Source: Parasponia andersonii
Taxonomy: Eukaryota > Streptophyta > Magnoliopsida > Rosales > Cannabaceae
Direction: 5' to 3'
Length of the DNA stretch: 64,000 nucleotides
NCBI GenBank assembly: GCA_002914805.1
Contig: JXTB01000593.1
Coordinates: 151,780 to 215,779, forward strand
Position numbers and translations under genes: made by a program. Positions 1 to 11,784 of this stretch are shown here, piece after piece. The first letter of the stretch is position 1, and each line of letters opens with the position of its first letter. Below the pieces are notes generated by a model. It searched no databases, was not told the origin of the DNA, and saw only the letters and a program-made list of their open reading frames with translations.

Positions 1-3000
1 AAGCTCTCATAGTGCATGATAAAGTTTTTCTGCCAATTTCTTTTCTTTTTTTTTTTTTAGAAAAAAAAACAAAGGCTAACTCTTTTTCTTTTTCTTTTAC
101 TTTTTTTTTCTTTTCACATTAACTCCCCTTAATCCTAAAGAAAATGATGATTGCTAATCTCCATGTTGGATAAATGCCTAGGGGACTTTGGTAGATGTAA
201 AATAGCAGGACCTTACTCAAACGTGTTCATAAAATCATGAATGTGTTTTTGGTTTCTAAGTTCATTTAAAAGTGCTAATTACTAGCTAGAGAGGTACTTT
301 TAGAGTTCTTAGGCTCGTATGTATACACCCATTATCTCCTTAATAAATGCTCAATGTGTAGGTGTCATAAGCTCTCCCACTTGAGTTCCTAATCCGTGTG
401 AGAAGCGTCTATATTTACGTGATTGTTGCCCATGGCTAGCCTATAATAGGCAATCAAATGAAAAGCCTTGGAAAAAGTGTTAGCTGCAATTTCTTGTGAA
501 TTCTTAAGACCATTTAAAAATTCCTAGTGAATATCTTAGATTTGAAGCTTAACACATAATGTGGTTGGATAACTTAATTACACAAATTATTCATATGAAC
601 TCTAGGACAAAATTGCAATGTCCTTTAATTGTTGGACCGAAGTACTCTAGTATCTTCAGAACTTAGGAAATCTAAGTAGTATTCATATGTTTTAAAAGCG
701 TAAATAACTATGATTAAATTATAAAATTGATTGGGCAGATGAAATGATGTGAGATTTGATCTTCTATCTAGGACAATAAAAATTTAGAAAATATTGCTTT
801 CATTCGAATTTGATATTAATGTTTAATCCAAGTTAGCTCGTTTTATAAGAATCAGAATAGTTTAGACTTTGAATTACTGGAAATGGCTGGTTGGAAAATT
901 AAAAAAATTATGATGAATCTTGAATGTTATTGTAATTGTAATAAGATTTTTTTTTTTTTTTTTTAACGTTCTCCTCCAATTAAGAGTATACATCAAAGAA
1001 GCATAATAACCAAGTATTCATGTAATATTATTATTTTCAGAGGCAAAATAGTCAATTAAAGTTAATATCCAATTTCCCTGAAAGAAATAAAAAAAAGATT
1101 ATTTGTAATTTAGATAAGAGGTCAATCTTAATAATGTCTTAATTGACACATTTAATGAGATTTGGAAAATTCGTTATAGTCTCTGTCAATTTCAATATTT
1201 AAACAGATGTTGAAAATCGTTTTAGAAGTTAAAGTAGCAATTATGATTCTCTTAACTACTTTTCTTTGTACTTATTTATTTCTCAAATTAAATGACATAA
1301 TTAATTGGACTCTCTTTATTTTTAGTAAAATTGAAAATGACATTGACAACCTTTTGTGCATGTAAAGGGTCTTAGAGATAAAAAAAACTCATCTGGTACA
1401 TCTTCGACCAACCTTATCTAGAAATAAAAGACAACCAAACTGAAGACACTCGAGGGCATTGAAATCAAAGAGGGGGAGTGATCCGAGAGTAATGAGAAAA
1501 GTCTATATTCAACCCCAAACAACACCATATAAATACTTAAGGCCAAATCTTAATGAATTACTCAAGGTAGAGTCCACATCGCTACGACAATAATCCCAAT
1601 GCATTCGTGGGCTGAAGTGGCTCCCACCTTCACAAGTAATCCACAAAGCTGCACTGTAGATCACACATCACAAGCAAGAGAACAACCGATAAGCTTAAAA
1701 TGACGAACACTACAACACGTCGTTAATAGTGATAATACATCAGTATATGTGGAACAATATGATAAAACTATTTCAAGTTTTGTCACATAATCATATGTAT
1801 AATTTATAACGTCATTTATCCTTAATAATGTCTCACTAAATATACGATGAGTGTAACTTTGTGCTTGGAATAGTCAAATTTTGTGTTCATTGTTATTATC
1901 CATTCTTCAGTGTTGACAGATTTAATTTTCACAACAAGACCTAGTGACCTAGATGAGATTCACACCGATAAAATGGTCAAAAAAAGACGGACCATTTTCA
2001 GCAGCTCTCTAACTCAAGCCCCTTATTTAGCTCAAAGGGTATCTATAAGTTAGAGTTGTAAAAACACTTCATGACCTAAATCGGTCCTTTTTTATCTTAG
2101 TTTTCTGGTATGTATAGACTATTATGGTGGTAACAGACAATAAATTAGGTGGTGAGACTATGTAATAAAAATAAAAGCAATGGGTCTAAGATATATAGAT
2201 AGCATCTATTGGAAGCTCACGTTGCTTCAACTCAAGATTGAAAGCCAACCGCAGAATTGGAGGGTACTTTGTACTGTACCTATAATCTCATTAATAAGAA
2301 ATGGTCCATAAAACTAAGTAAGGTTCACCTATATCCAACCGACTCAAATATTTAATTTTTATGGGATTTGATTTGAGCCCTTGGAATGTAAAGTATTTAC
2401 AATTGCAAGCTAAGAAAGGCGTATTATTTGATTGTGATTGTACGTTTTTTGCTTTGTCATTGTTTATTTCACGTCTTTTTCTGAAGGCTTCTGCTAAGTT
2501 GTTATTTTATCATGACGTGAAATGGAACAGAGCGCAACCTTTGGTTCTTTCTATATACACTTTTTCTTTTGATCCAAACAAGGGGAAAAAGAAGTCAAGA
2601 AGAGACAATGACCTGCACGAAATCGAAGGGGAACGTTCCTACTTTTTTTCTTTTGTTTGGTGGAGGTGACTAAGACTAATCATTAAAAACTCTGCGGGTT
2701 TTTTTTTTTTTGGGTGGGAGGGATTACAAGGTGAGTAATATGCATATACTTATCATAAAAAATGCATATATTTTTGCGCGGGTTACTCGTAGTATACGCA
2801 TAATTCCACGATCAAGTATTATCAATTGTGTAGTCTGAAAACTAGTTTGGGCTAAACCGGCCAAGTCCAGTGAAAATCCAAAAAAATTCAAAATTTGGGC
2901 TGTCGGCAAAACATCCGTTTTTCACACTTCGTTCTAATGCACGTCTCTATTTTTATGGCAAAATAGCGGAGTTTATCGGTTCCAAATATGTATAAGACCT

Positions 3001-3490
3001 AGCATACACTAACATAAAACTGATTTACTGAAAAACTCAACCAGTTTGGTGTAAAAATGAAAACAAGGATAGTTTAAATGAAGTATTTGTTATTAATAAA
3101 AATTCTGAAGCACAGAAAATTGGGCCTCGGCTTGAGAAGCTTAGTACCCAAAATAGAAGACCACGGCTAATTCCTGAATTGGACCCAAAGACTGCAACAA
3201 GGCCACCAAAACATGATATGATTTGGACATGATTCTTTCAGAGAATATGAAAATTGTGAAAAAAAAGTGTATCTAAATTGGGTTAGGTTGATTCATTTTT
3301 TTGTTTTTAATTTGAAATTAAAAACATATAAAATTGTGTTTGATTGTGCTGTCTCAAAACAGAAAAGAAGAGTAATACATTTTGAATGTGTAGTTGTAAT
3401 TTCTAAAGTCCTGAGCAAGAGGCTGCTCCCCTTGAGAGCAAGTCACTTATTCACCCAACCTTCAATACGAAAAACAATGTAACGCCAATA
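1..3490. other. AT-rich intergenic region, no gene recognised
   Basis: This stretch is AT-rich with homopolymer runs (T-run near 948-964, T-run near 2700-2712). Short open frames exist (for example 2361-2669) but none has a recognisable domain, biased composition or splice context. A purine-rich run at 1470-1478 and a CACTACAAC at 1708 could be relics of transposons, but no partner repeat or end was found. I see no supported gene here. Confidence 0.6.
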
Positions 3491-3822
3491 GGATATCATG
3501 CTGGGCATGTCCACAAGCTAAGTGATTAGATGCAACATTCACAACAGAAACAACATTTTAAAGCTCAACTAAATAAACAGTCTAAGCAAAATTCTGTGGT
3601 TAAACTTAATGAACAAACTGTTCATACATATCAAATCATGTAGCCACTGCGTACATTTCGAGAGTGAGGTTACATATATGTACACTGTATTATACTCGTT
3701 ACCTTCTGCTTCCAAAATTGATAAAAGGCCACCTAAGTGCATCTTACCCGAGATAAATCTGATGCTAAGTAACAAGAGTGAGACACCAGGAGTGTTTTAA
3801 ATGTTACCCTTGCCACGAATCG
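3491..3822 (-). other. Probable 3' UTR and downstream flank of the SCNM1-like gene
   Basis: This sequence lies directly downstream (minus strand) of the stop codon of the SCNM1-like gene. It has no convincing coding frame of its own; short frames on both strands overlap one another. Its extent as UTR is an inference from position only, since no poly(A) site can be fixed by eye. Confidence 0.4.
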
Positions 3823-5203
3823 TCAGCCTAGGCAGAAATTCGGGTCCTCTTCATCAGAGTCAAACTCAACCTGCAAGAATTAGAAGATAACAACCATAAA
3901 GCGTTATGTTCCTAGTGAATATAATATGTTCACTTGATTTTCAGGAGCTGAAACTCACAAATCTACTACACTTCCAATATTAGTGCATTGGGTTCATAAA
4001 AGAGAACTCACATTCTCATCTTTGTACCATTTCCCGTGACAATCTAGCTTCCACCCTGCAGCCATAAACTTGAGCTCCCTCTCTCTGCGCTCCAGATAAT
4101 CCAAATGCCACTTTCGAACTACCTCCTCAGACGCTTGCGCCTCAGCAGGAACTGAACTAATCCCAATATCCAAATTAGAATTAGCACTAGTTTTAGCAGT
4201 AGCATGACTAGCACTCAAACTCAATTTGGAATCATGTTGGTTTAGGTTTCTGTTCATGGATTCAGCCTGCACAGGAGTATTGCCACCAAGTACTTCATGA
4301 GCAGCCAAGTTCCTGGCAGGTTTAGTCAACGGCTTCCCAGTGGCAGACTTAAATTTTTTGTTGCGAATCCCGGAGTTGGAAGTGGCACCAGAAGGGTACT
4401 CCGCAAAGGCTATTCTCTTATTCACTTCATCTGTTTTTGCTAATTCTCTCTCCTTGAGCCTGGACTCTGCAGCCTGGTGCTTTGATCCCTTGCAATGCGT
4501 CTAGACTTGGAAAATCAAAGTCTTACCCATTAGGCATTACCAAAAAGTTATTTCATTACAAAATTATAGAAAGTCTTATTATAGCATCAAAACAGTACAG
4601 AAAAAGCTTAATAAAAGTTAAAAGTCAGCATTACATAATTATATTCTCAAAAATTCACAACTTCAAAAAACAGTAAACCTCAATGAACAGCAGTCTAGCC
4701 GGATTCACCCAGTGATGTATAAATATAGATCCTTTAACAGATTCAAATTGGACCAATGCCCTCTTAAATTAGAACAATATTGTCAACTTTTTACCCCTGA
4801 CTTGGTACTAATTGAAAATTATCATAACGATTTCAGCTGTATCATAATTCTTCAAAAACACAAATTCAAAGCTAGAATGTCATGTAATTCCTCGAATTGA
4901 GTTGGTAATATTATCTAGGGAAATAAATTGATAAATAAAAAAAATGAGTTATAAGGAGACAGACAAATTAAAATTAAATAAGAAAAATGAAAAATGAAAA
5001 ATAAAAATAAAGATAGAGAGACGTACGGGAAACATGAGAGGGGAATCGAGTATGGGATGGTGGGGGCAGAGAAGGCAAGCATACTTGCCGTTGGAGAGCT
5101 GTTTGAAAGAAGCGGCGTGATGCGATTCCACCACCAGATCCTCCACCCGCCTCTTCCTGTACAGCGCCTCCCTCGCCCAGCTATCACCTCCGAATACGCT
5201 CAT
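3823..5203 (-). CDS. SCNM1: SCNM1-like zinc-finger protein (sodium channel modifier 1 homologue, spliceosomal)
   Basis: Three exons on the minus strand join in frame to a 237-residue protein: exon 1 5027-5203 (59 codons), exon 2 4012-4500 (163 codons), exon 3 3823-3870 (15 codons plus TGA). Introns 4501-5026 (GTACGT...CTAG) and 3871-4011 (GTGAGT...GCAG) are both phase 0. Exon 1 starts MSVFGGDSWARE and carries the first half of a zinc finger (YACLLCP); exon 2 supplies the H-x5-H half (HCKGSKH) at its very start, so the finger is only complete after splicing. The C-terminus is the acidic tail typical of the family (WYKDENVEFDSDEEDPNF). Human SCNM1 is a component of the minor (U12) spliceosome; the same role here is inferred from homology. 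The ATG lies just downstream of a CT-rich tract. No damage is seen, so this is probably an expressed gene. Splice sites were placed by eye from frame and family conservation. Confidence 0.87.
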
Positions 5204-5204
5204 C

Positions 5205-5235
5205 TTTCTCTCTCTCTCTCTTTCTCTCTTTCTCG
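5205..5235. repeat. CT/GA microsatellite in the 5' leader of the SCNM1-like gene
   Basis: A nearly pure TC dinucleotide run (GA on the minus strand) lies immediately upstream of the ATG at 5203. GA repeats are common in plant 5' leaders. Its position suggests it is in the 5' UTR, but the transcription start is not known. Confidence 0.7.
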
Positions 5236-5259
5236 CCCAATTTTTACACAAATTCTATT

Positions 5260-8200
5260 AAATATGCATATTTCTTCAAATTTGGGGATCCTTAAAGATA
5301 AGTTTTATCAAAAACCCCCAAATGTTCGTTGTTCGATTCCTATGCTTAAATACTCTTATTCAGCATCCTTTGTTTCAATTTTTTTTTTCTTTTGTTTTTT
5401 TTACAAACCTATGCTGTTGGTAACATTTTTATTTTTTGTTTTTTAAAGCATAACATGAAAGCACTTTTTCTTATTTTGTTTTTTGCATTTCAAAAACAAA
5501 AATATGTTTAGTAACAATGTGTACTTTTTGTTTTTAAAATGAAAAAGAAATATATATTTGGTAGCTAGCATTTTTTACTTTTGAAAGTGAAAATAAAAGG
5601 GAAAGAGAAACTAAGAGAGAGAAAAAGTGCTATTTATCTGAATAAATTTCATAAGTGGTATTTTTATAAATATTTTAGGAAATTGTTGAAAATAATTACC
5701 AAATTTTACAATCCTATTTTGAAAAATACTGCTATTAAAATTTTTATTTAAAAAAATCCAACTTTTAAAAATAATTTAAAAAAAATACTTTTTTTACATG
5801 AGGCTAGAGAAATAATGACAAGAGAAATAATGATGAGAGAGAAAATATTAAGAGAAATGGTGATGTGAGTCTAGATTTATTTGAACTTTGTTACTCGCAT
5901 TTCTATAAAATTATTTAAAAAAATTTAAAAATAAGAAATTTTCGTTTTTAAAAATTTAAAAATTTTGCTGTCAAATTAAGAAAAAAAACAAAAAATAAAA
6001 ATAATTTTTCCAAAAATACTTTTGAAAAGTATTTCCATTTTTTTATTAAGAAAACACAAAATTGTTTAAATAAATACTTACCAAACAAGTCCTATACTGT
6101 CAATTTTTTCCCCTTTCTATGCTCTTAAAAACTTTTTTATATCTTGAGATTCCTCTCTATTTCTTTCACTCATCTATGCATTAAAAACATGTTGTTTTTA
6201 ACACAAATGTCTATTTTTCAAACTCATCAAATATAATGTCAAAAAAGGATGAAAGTTTCGACCATGACCACTATCGTAGTTTGTTGAAAAATTAGATAAT
6301 ATGTGCACCAAAATTTTTTTTTTTTTTCTAATTTGACCTATACGCTCAAGTTGATAAACTTCTCTAATATATCCTCTTTGATTAAAATGCCCTTACAAAA
6401 AAAATAGTATAGTCTTTTAAAAAATAATTGTTTAAATCCTTCAAAACCATTTTGAAAACCAAGTTTTTAGATAATAGGTTTAGCTTAAAATAGTCTATTA
6501 CTAACTTTCGAGATATTCTAAAGTAATTTATATATTAAAAAATTAATTTTTGGTTAAATTATATGTTTTAACAAAAAAATAGGATAATTGTCAAAGTTTT
6601 TCGATGGTTTTTTTCTCGATAAAAGTGACATTTAATAAAAGTGATATTTTTGATTAAATTTCGAGAAACTAGTAGTTCATTAATATTTCGATGCAATTCA
6701 ATACAATAGTGATATTATTAATAGAATTTCGACAAAAGTAGTATTTTCAATTAAAAAAGGTGTTATTTTTGATAAAATTCGATGCAATTTTGATAAGTGA
6801 TATTTTCGATATAATTTGGATGAAAGCGTTATTTTCGACAAAATTTGACAGATTTTGATACTATTTGAGTGAAGTGGTATTTGCAATATTCTTTCAATAG
6901 TTTTCAACACTTTCACAAATTGTGGTTCAAAATGCTAACATTAACTCAAATTTGATATTTTAATATAGGAACTAACTTATGATATATCGAAACTTGGTAA
7001 TAAACTATTTTAAACTTTATCCATTGTATTTAAACTAAGAATTTTGGATAATAACTTATATTTGAGAAACAAAATATGCTTTAAAATTTTTAAGGGTATT
7101 TTCGTCTAAAAGTTGTCCAGATATAAAAATTTCAAATGTTAATTAATTTGAGCATATAGGTCAAGTATGGAGTCTTTTAGAGTATATTTAATAAATTTTC
7201 TCTATTTTTTGATATTTAATAAATTTTCTAAGTTTTTTTGTTAAAGTTTGCAAAAATGATCAAAATTTAATTTTTTTTTTATCATAAATTACTATCGAAC
7301 ATCTAAAACTTTGTAAGAAACTATTTTGAAAAAATAGCTGCAACAATTAGACTTGAATACAAAATGTTCTACTGGATTTAAGGAGTTTTTTTTTTTTTTT
7401 TAAAGAATTTAAGTTTTTGTGTTATGAAGGGCATTTTAGTCAAAGAACATATATTGCATAGTTTTATTAACTTGAGTACAAGGATCAAATTAAAGGTTTT
7501 TGGTTGCCTAGTTTCTTTTTCTAAATATGCTTAAAGATCCCAAAATTTTAAGAGAAACTCCATTATAAATGCCTAGTAATAAACCAAACTTGAAAAAAAT
7601 GCATCTTGCAATGTTTATATGAAAAATATATACCTTTTTCATATAAAAATATCCCCAATAGGTTAAAGAAATCATCGAAATATCATCAAATTATATGAAA
7701 AAATATTGAAATTTTTGTGGGCATTTGGGCATTCTAGTGTCTAGAAGCATATATTGTAGAGATTATTCAGAAGAGCATATTTCTCAAATTTGAGATCTTA
7801 TTAAGAATATTGAATAAAATTTCTTGAATTTCCATTAAATATGCTCAGAATAACCCATATTTGAAAAAAATAAGCCTCTTTCAATTTTTCTTCGAAAAAT
7901 ATTCTTCTTGGAGCAAAATACTCTCAATACGTCAAAAGAATCATTGAAATTCAATTAATTGCATCGAAATTATTTGGATATTTTGATCTTATAAGGTATC
8001 TAGAAACAAATATTTCAAAGTTTGGAGCATATTTCTTAAACATGAGGTCCTACTATGCGCATCATTAAGACTATGTTTAGTAGAAATGAAAAGGGAAAGG
8101 AAAGAAAAATTTCGAGGGAAAAGTAGAAGAAAACAAAAATCTAAGTTGTTTGGTAAAAGGGAAAATGGAAGGGAATAGAAAAAGGGAGATAAAAAGGGAA

Positions 8201-8730
8201 AGAAAAAAATGATAGGACCCATTCAAATATTTTACCCAAAAATAGAGAGAAAAGAGGAAATTTTTTTTTTTAAAACTAATGTTCTACAGTAAATTTACCA
8301 AATTAACCTTGCATATTATTCTTAAAATTTTAATAAATATGGTATAATAGTCATTTTAAAATAAATTAATTTTATTTTCTCTATATTACTAAACAACCAT
8401 GAAGAAAAATACTTTTCTTTTCATCTTATATATTTTTTATTTCTCTTAATTTTTCTTTACTCTTTACTTCATATTCTGTCTGACAAACGTATTTCACTCC
8501 CCTATCTAGATCTTTTAGTTTTTTGTCTAAGTTTGTTTTTGTGATTTTCTTATTTACGTGGAGCGGGCAAACACTAGTACGTGCTTAAAACTCGCCTTAT
8601 TTAAATTTATATTAGCTTTCATTATTTTTTTTCCCGGGTTCTTAGCTTTCATTTGCTTTAAACTTTAAAGTAGTAAATTGAGAATATGTAGTGAGAACAT
8701 TATTCATTTATTCCCTTCAAATTTCAGACA
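5260..8730. other. AT-rich intergenic region, no gene recognised
   Basis: There is no supported coding region. The stretch is very AT-rich with many A and T runs. Around 6590-6880 there is a degenerate series of short phrases built on 'gatattttcgat' and 'aaaattcgatgcaa', which looks like a worn tandem repeat. Short open frames (6698-6916, 7989-8222) are low-complexity and not credible genes. Confidence 0.6.
6590..6880. repeat. Degenerate short tandem repeat
   Basis: Variants of a phrase reading roughly 'gtgatattttcgataaaatttcga' recur with irregular spacing. Units are too diverged to give a clean period by eye. No coding or regulatory role is proposed. Confidence 0.4.
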
Positions 8731-8735
8731 CTAAA
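8731..8735 (+). repeat. Target-site duplication, left copy (CTAAA)
   Basis: CTAAA directly precedes the TG of the 5' LTR at 8736 and is repeated directly after the terminal CA of the 3' LTR at 23109-23113. A 5-bp duplication is the usual footprint of LTR-retrotransposon integrase. Confidence 0.9.
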
Positions 8736-9557
8736 TGTGGGACTCGTTCCCAAATCATACACCACGTAGACGATTAAGTGGCAGAATAGGTTACAAACGG
8801 GGCCCACCATCCAACAGGTGTCGAGAGTGATTAGCTAAAGGTCACGCGGGTCACACGTGATACCACATTAGCCATTGGACTGTCCGAGGTTAGGGCCGAG
8901 CCCATCACAGACCCTGGATAGACTCGGCCCAGTCCGACCCTTACCTCGACAGCTGGAGGGTCAGAAGCCCCAAGGGACTTCCACCAAAATACAATGAAAA
9001 GTAACTCACAACTCCAGACCCAGACAGAGCGTTTAATGTGATCTTGGGTAGGTGTGCGCAAGGGGGCAAGCCGTCCTGACAGAATGCCGATTTGTCCAAA
9101 TCTCACCCCTGACAGACTCAAGCCACAGGAGGCGGCAGAAACCAGGCTACAGCGATACAGAGAAGATCACGGTAATCTCGGTCTGTGACCTCTGGGAAAA
9201 ACTTTGAGGAAAAAGGTACTCAGTTCTAAGATTGAGACCCGGGTGGTTCACCTTAGGACTATATATATAAGTCATGCATTCCCGAGAGGGGCATGTACGC
9301 ATACAAAAATAGATATTTAAAAGTTTACGAGCAAGAAACAAAGATATACTTATATAGATCTAAATCCTTGCTACCCTGAATCAAAGAAAGACTATTGACT
9401 TAAGCATCGGAGAGTCTTTGTAGGTGGCCACCCCCGCCTCTCCGACCCTGCCTAAAGTTCAGAGCACTTTGGAATAGCAAGGACACGTGGACAGTTGGAG
9501 GACACATTATCAGCGGTTCAAAGACACGTGGATGGCTGGTGAAAAATCGATCCAACA
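8736..9557 (+). repeat. 5' LTR of Tat copy 1
   Basis: This 822-bp repeat begins TGTGGGAC and ends CCAACA. It matches 22282-23108 along its length, with scattered, mostly transition differences. A TATA-like stretch (9260-9270) sits where the U3 promoter is expected. The PBS follows after three bases. Confidence 0.93.
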
Positions 9558-9560
9558 GTT

Positions 9561-9577
9561 TGGCGCCGTCTCTAGGA
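9561..9577 (+). promoter_or_regulatory. Primer binding site (tRNA-Asp-like) of Tat copy 1
   Basis: TGGCGCCGTCTCTAGGA follows the LTR end. The leading TGGCGCCGT complements the 3' end of plant tRNA-Asp, the primer used by many Tat and Athila elements; the distal half is imperfect. Confidence 0.75.
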
Positions 9578-9669
9578 ATAATGGTTGAGCGTGAGAAAAA
9601 GAGTAGGAGACTCACGATCGCGCTCTCCATGAACAAAAGGCCATACAACATCGGATGGCACTCTCGAGG

Positions 9670-11110
9670 ATGACAACCAGGAGCACACATCCCGATGCCA
9701 AAGGAGCTCCCGAGAAGCACGACCAGATCTGGAGCAGAAGCTAGATCAGATACTCGCCGCCCTGACAGAAGCTAACTAGAAGGTAGAGATGGCCCACGAG
9801 GCCGTCCTGGGTTTAAGGAACAAAGTCGCAGAGGTACACAGAGATAACGCCCCCCTCGAAGGGCTGCTGGCGAGCGAAGATTGGAGCCAGTAGAGAGAAG
9901 ATTTTGACGAAGAGGTCCAACAAGATTTCGGAAGCCAACCGCGAGGAGAAGTTCTCGCCCCATTCGGATCGCGGATGCAGGGGCCGCGGCAAAGCCAGTT
10001 GAGACCCCTCCAAACTAGGGGGACGATGGGCAGAAGACACCATGGAATCCCATGAGGTACACCTCCCGACTGGAAGCAAGAGATGATGGCAGAGTTGGGT
10101 AAGAGACTCGGGGCCCATCACAGCTAGACCCCCGACGATCTGGCAGAGTAAACTGTGCGAGGGGGATCAACCGGACGGCCTTCGCTGACTGGATCCAGAT
10201 GGAGCCCAGGCCGAGGGACTTCACGACCCTGACCTTCAAGCCATTCGAGGGGAAAACTGACCCCCTCGATCACATATACCACTTTCAACAGAAGATGGCC
10301 TTGGAAACCAGGGACGAGACCGTGACCTGTAAAGTCTTCTCTACGACCCTGGCGGGACTAGCCCTGCTATTGTTCAGACAGCTCCCAGAGAAATCCATAA
10401 ATGGTTTTGAAGATTTTTGCAAACTTTTCCTAAAGTAGTATGCGGGTGTCCGGAGACAGGAAAAAACCATGTGAGACCTTGACCGGTTGGAGCAGGACGC
10501 AGATGAGTCCCCGCGAGAGTACCTGTCGCGTTTCCTCGAGGTGATATCCCTAGTCCATAACGCCGACTCGGTCCAAGCTGCAGGCTCATTTGTCAGGAGC
10601 CTGCAGCCAGAATCAATGCTATCGGACCACCTCCTTTTGAATCTTCCGTACGATATGGCGGATGTCCAGGCGAAGTCAGAAGGGGTATTCAGGGTATTGG
10701 AAAGCCACCAGAAGGCGCCCAAGATCTCCGCCGCGATAACAACGATGCCGGTACAAACTCCGGCCCCGCAAAGGGTGAAGAGGCCCTTACTGGACCAAGG
10801 GTCGACTCCGAAATAGGAAGCCCCCATCCGAGACAGTCAGGAAGGTGGCAAGAGGAGGAAGACGTCCCGTGACCCTCTGCCAAAGTATGAGCTCAACACG
10901 CCAATCGATATGATCTTCCTCCAAAACAGGGACAGGGGCATCTTCAAAGACCCACCCAAATCTGGCGTCCCTGAGCACATGAAGAACAGGAGTAGGTACT
11001 GCCAGTTTCACAAAGACTACGGGCACGGAACTGCCCACTGCCGCAACCTTTACGCGTAGGTCATGATGGCGATCCATGCCAGTAGGTTGAAACAGTATAT
11101 GAAAACCGGC
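9670..11110 (+). pseudogene. Tat copy 1 gag (capsid/nucleocapsid), degenerate
   Basis: A start beginning MTTRSTHPDAKG at 9670 opens a decayed N-terminal part with a frameshift and several stops. The capsid core (retrotransposon gag domain) is clear in frame from about 10199: FKPFEGKTDPLDHIY, then, after a TAG at 10436 and a TGA, LEQDADESPREYLSRF and the C-terminal helices to about 10816. A zinc-knuckle-like stretch (YCQFHKDYGHGTAHC) lies near 11000-11045, followed by a TAG at 11057. Gag would form the virus-like particle in the cytoplasm. The many stops, several readable as CAG or CGA to stop changes, show it cannot be translated intact. Confidence 0.82.
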
Positions 11111-11359
11111 GGAACCCAGCCACAGGAAGACGTCTCCAGGCCTAAAAAGGGGAAGCAGACCCAAGCCTCTGAGTCAGGAGAGCAGACCCTGAGGATAGTG
11201 CCGACCATCGTGGGCAGGCCAGAGCTGACCCAGGATCGAGAGGAGAAGGAAAAATGCCTCAAAAGGGCTAAAGGAAGGGTGAAGCGCCTAAGGGGGATGG
11301 GCCATTCCGTCAACCATTTGATGATGGGAGAAAGCCGTGCCTCTGCCGCCCCCATCATT

Positions 11360-11784
11360 TTCACCTAGCAAGATTTGACCACAGTACGCCTGCCTCACGA
11401 TGACCCCTTGGTGATTAAACTGCAGATCGGCTCCGCGTTGGTCGGAAGGGTCCTGGTCGATGGTGGAAGCAGCGTCGATATCCTGTTCCTTAGCACATTC
11501 GAGAATATGGGCCTGGATCGAAGTGCACTCAGGCCAACCTGTCAGCCGCTATTCACTTTCGACAGCACTAAGGTCAGCCCTTGGGCATCGTGACCCTGAA
11601 GGTCTGTGCTGCTGAGAGATGCTTGGATGTGGACTTCGTCGTCATTGACTGCCAGTCCTCCTTCAATGTCATCATGGGAAGGGGATGGATCCATGCCATG
11701 CATGGGGTCACTTCCACCCTCCACCAGGTTTTAAGATGTCTATCAAAGGATGGTACCTATACAATAGATATCAAGGGAGATTAG
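11360..11784 (+). pseudogene. Tat copy 1 aspartic protease
   Basis: The protease active-site region reads VLVDGGSSVDILF, which is the form usual in Tat elements rather than canonical DTG. It is followed by FENMGLDRSAL and, after a frameshift near 11575, by the flap and second-half motif FNVIMGRGWIH and a C-terminal SKDGTYTIDIKGD. The enzyme would cleave the Gag-Pol polyprotein. A stop (TAG) at the upstream junction and the frameshift make it non-functional as one chain. Confidence 0.82.

Noticed and set aside
1440..1720. Purine run 'agagggggag' and a CACTACAAC motif suggesting transposon relics
   Set aside because: No paired LTR, TIR, coding remnant or target duplication was found nearby, so no element can be supported.
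2361..2669. 102-codon open frame on the plus strand
   Set aside because: Composition and sequence show no domain, no splice context and no relation to neighbours; it is consistent with chance in AT-rich DNA.
10285..10827. 180-codon minus-strand frame opposite Tat copy 1 gag
   Set aside because: It overlaps the gag capsid domain, which is the recognisable one; the minus frame has no family likeness.
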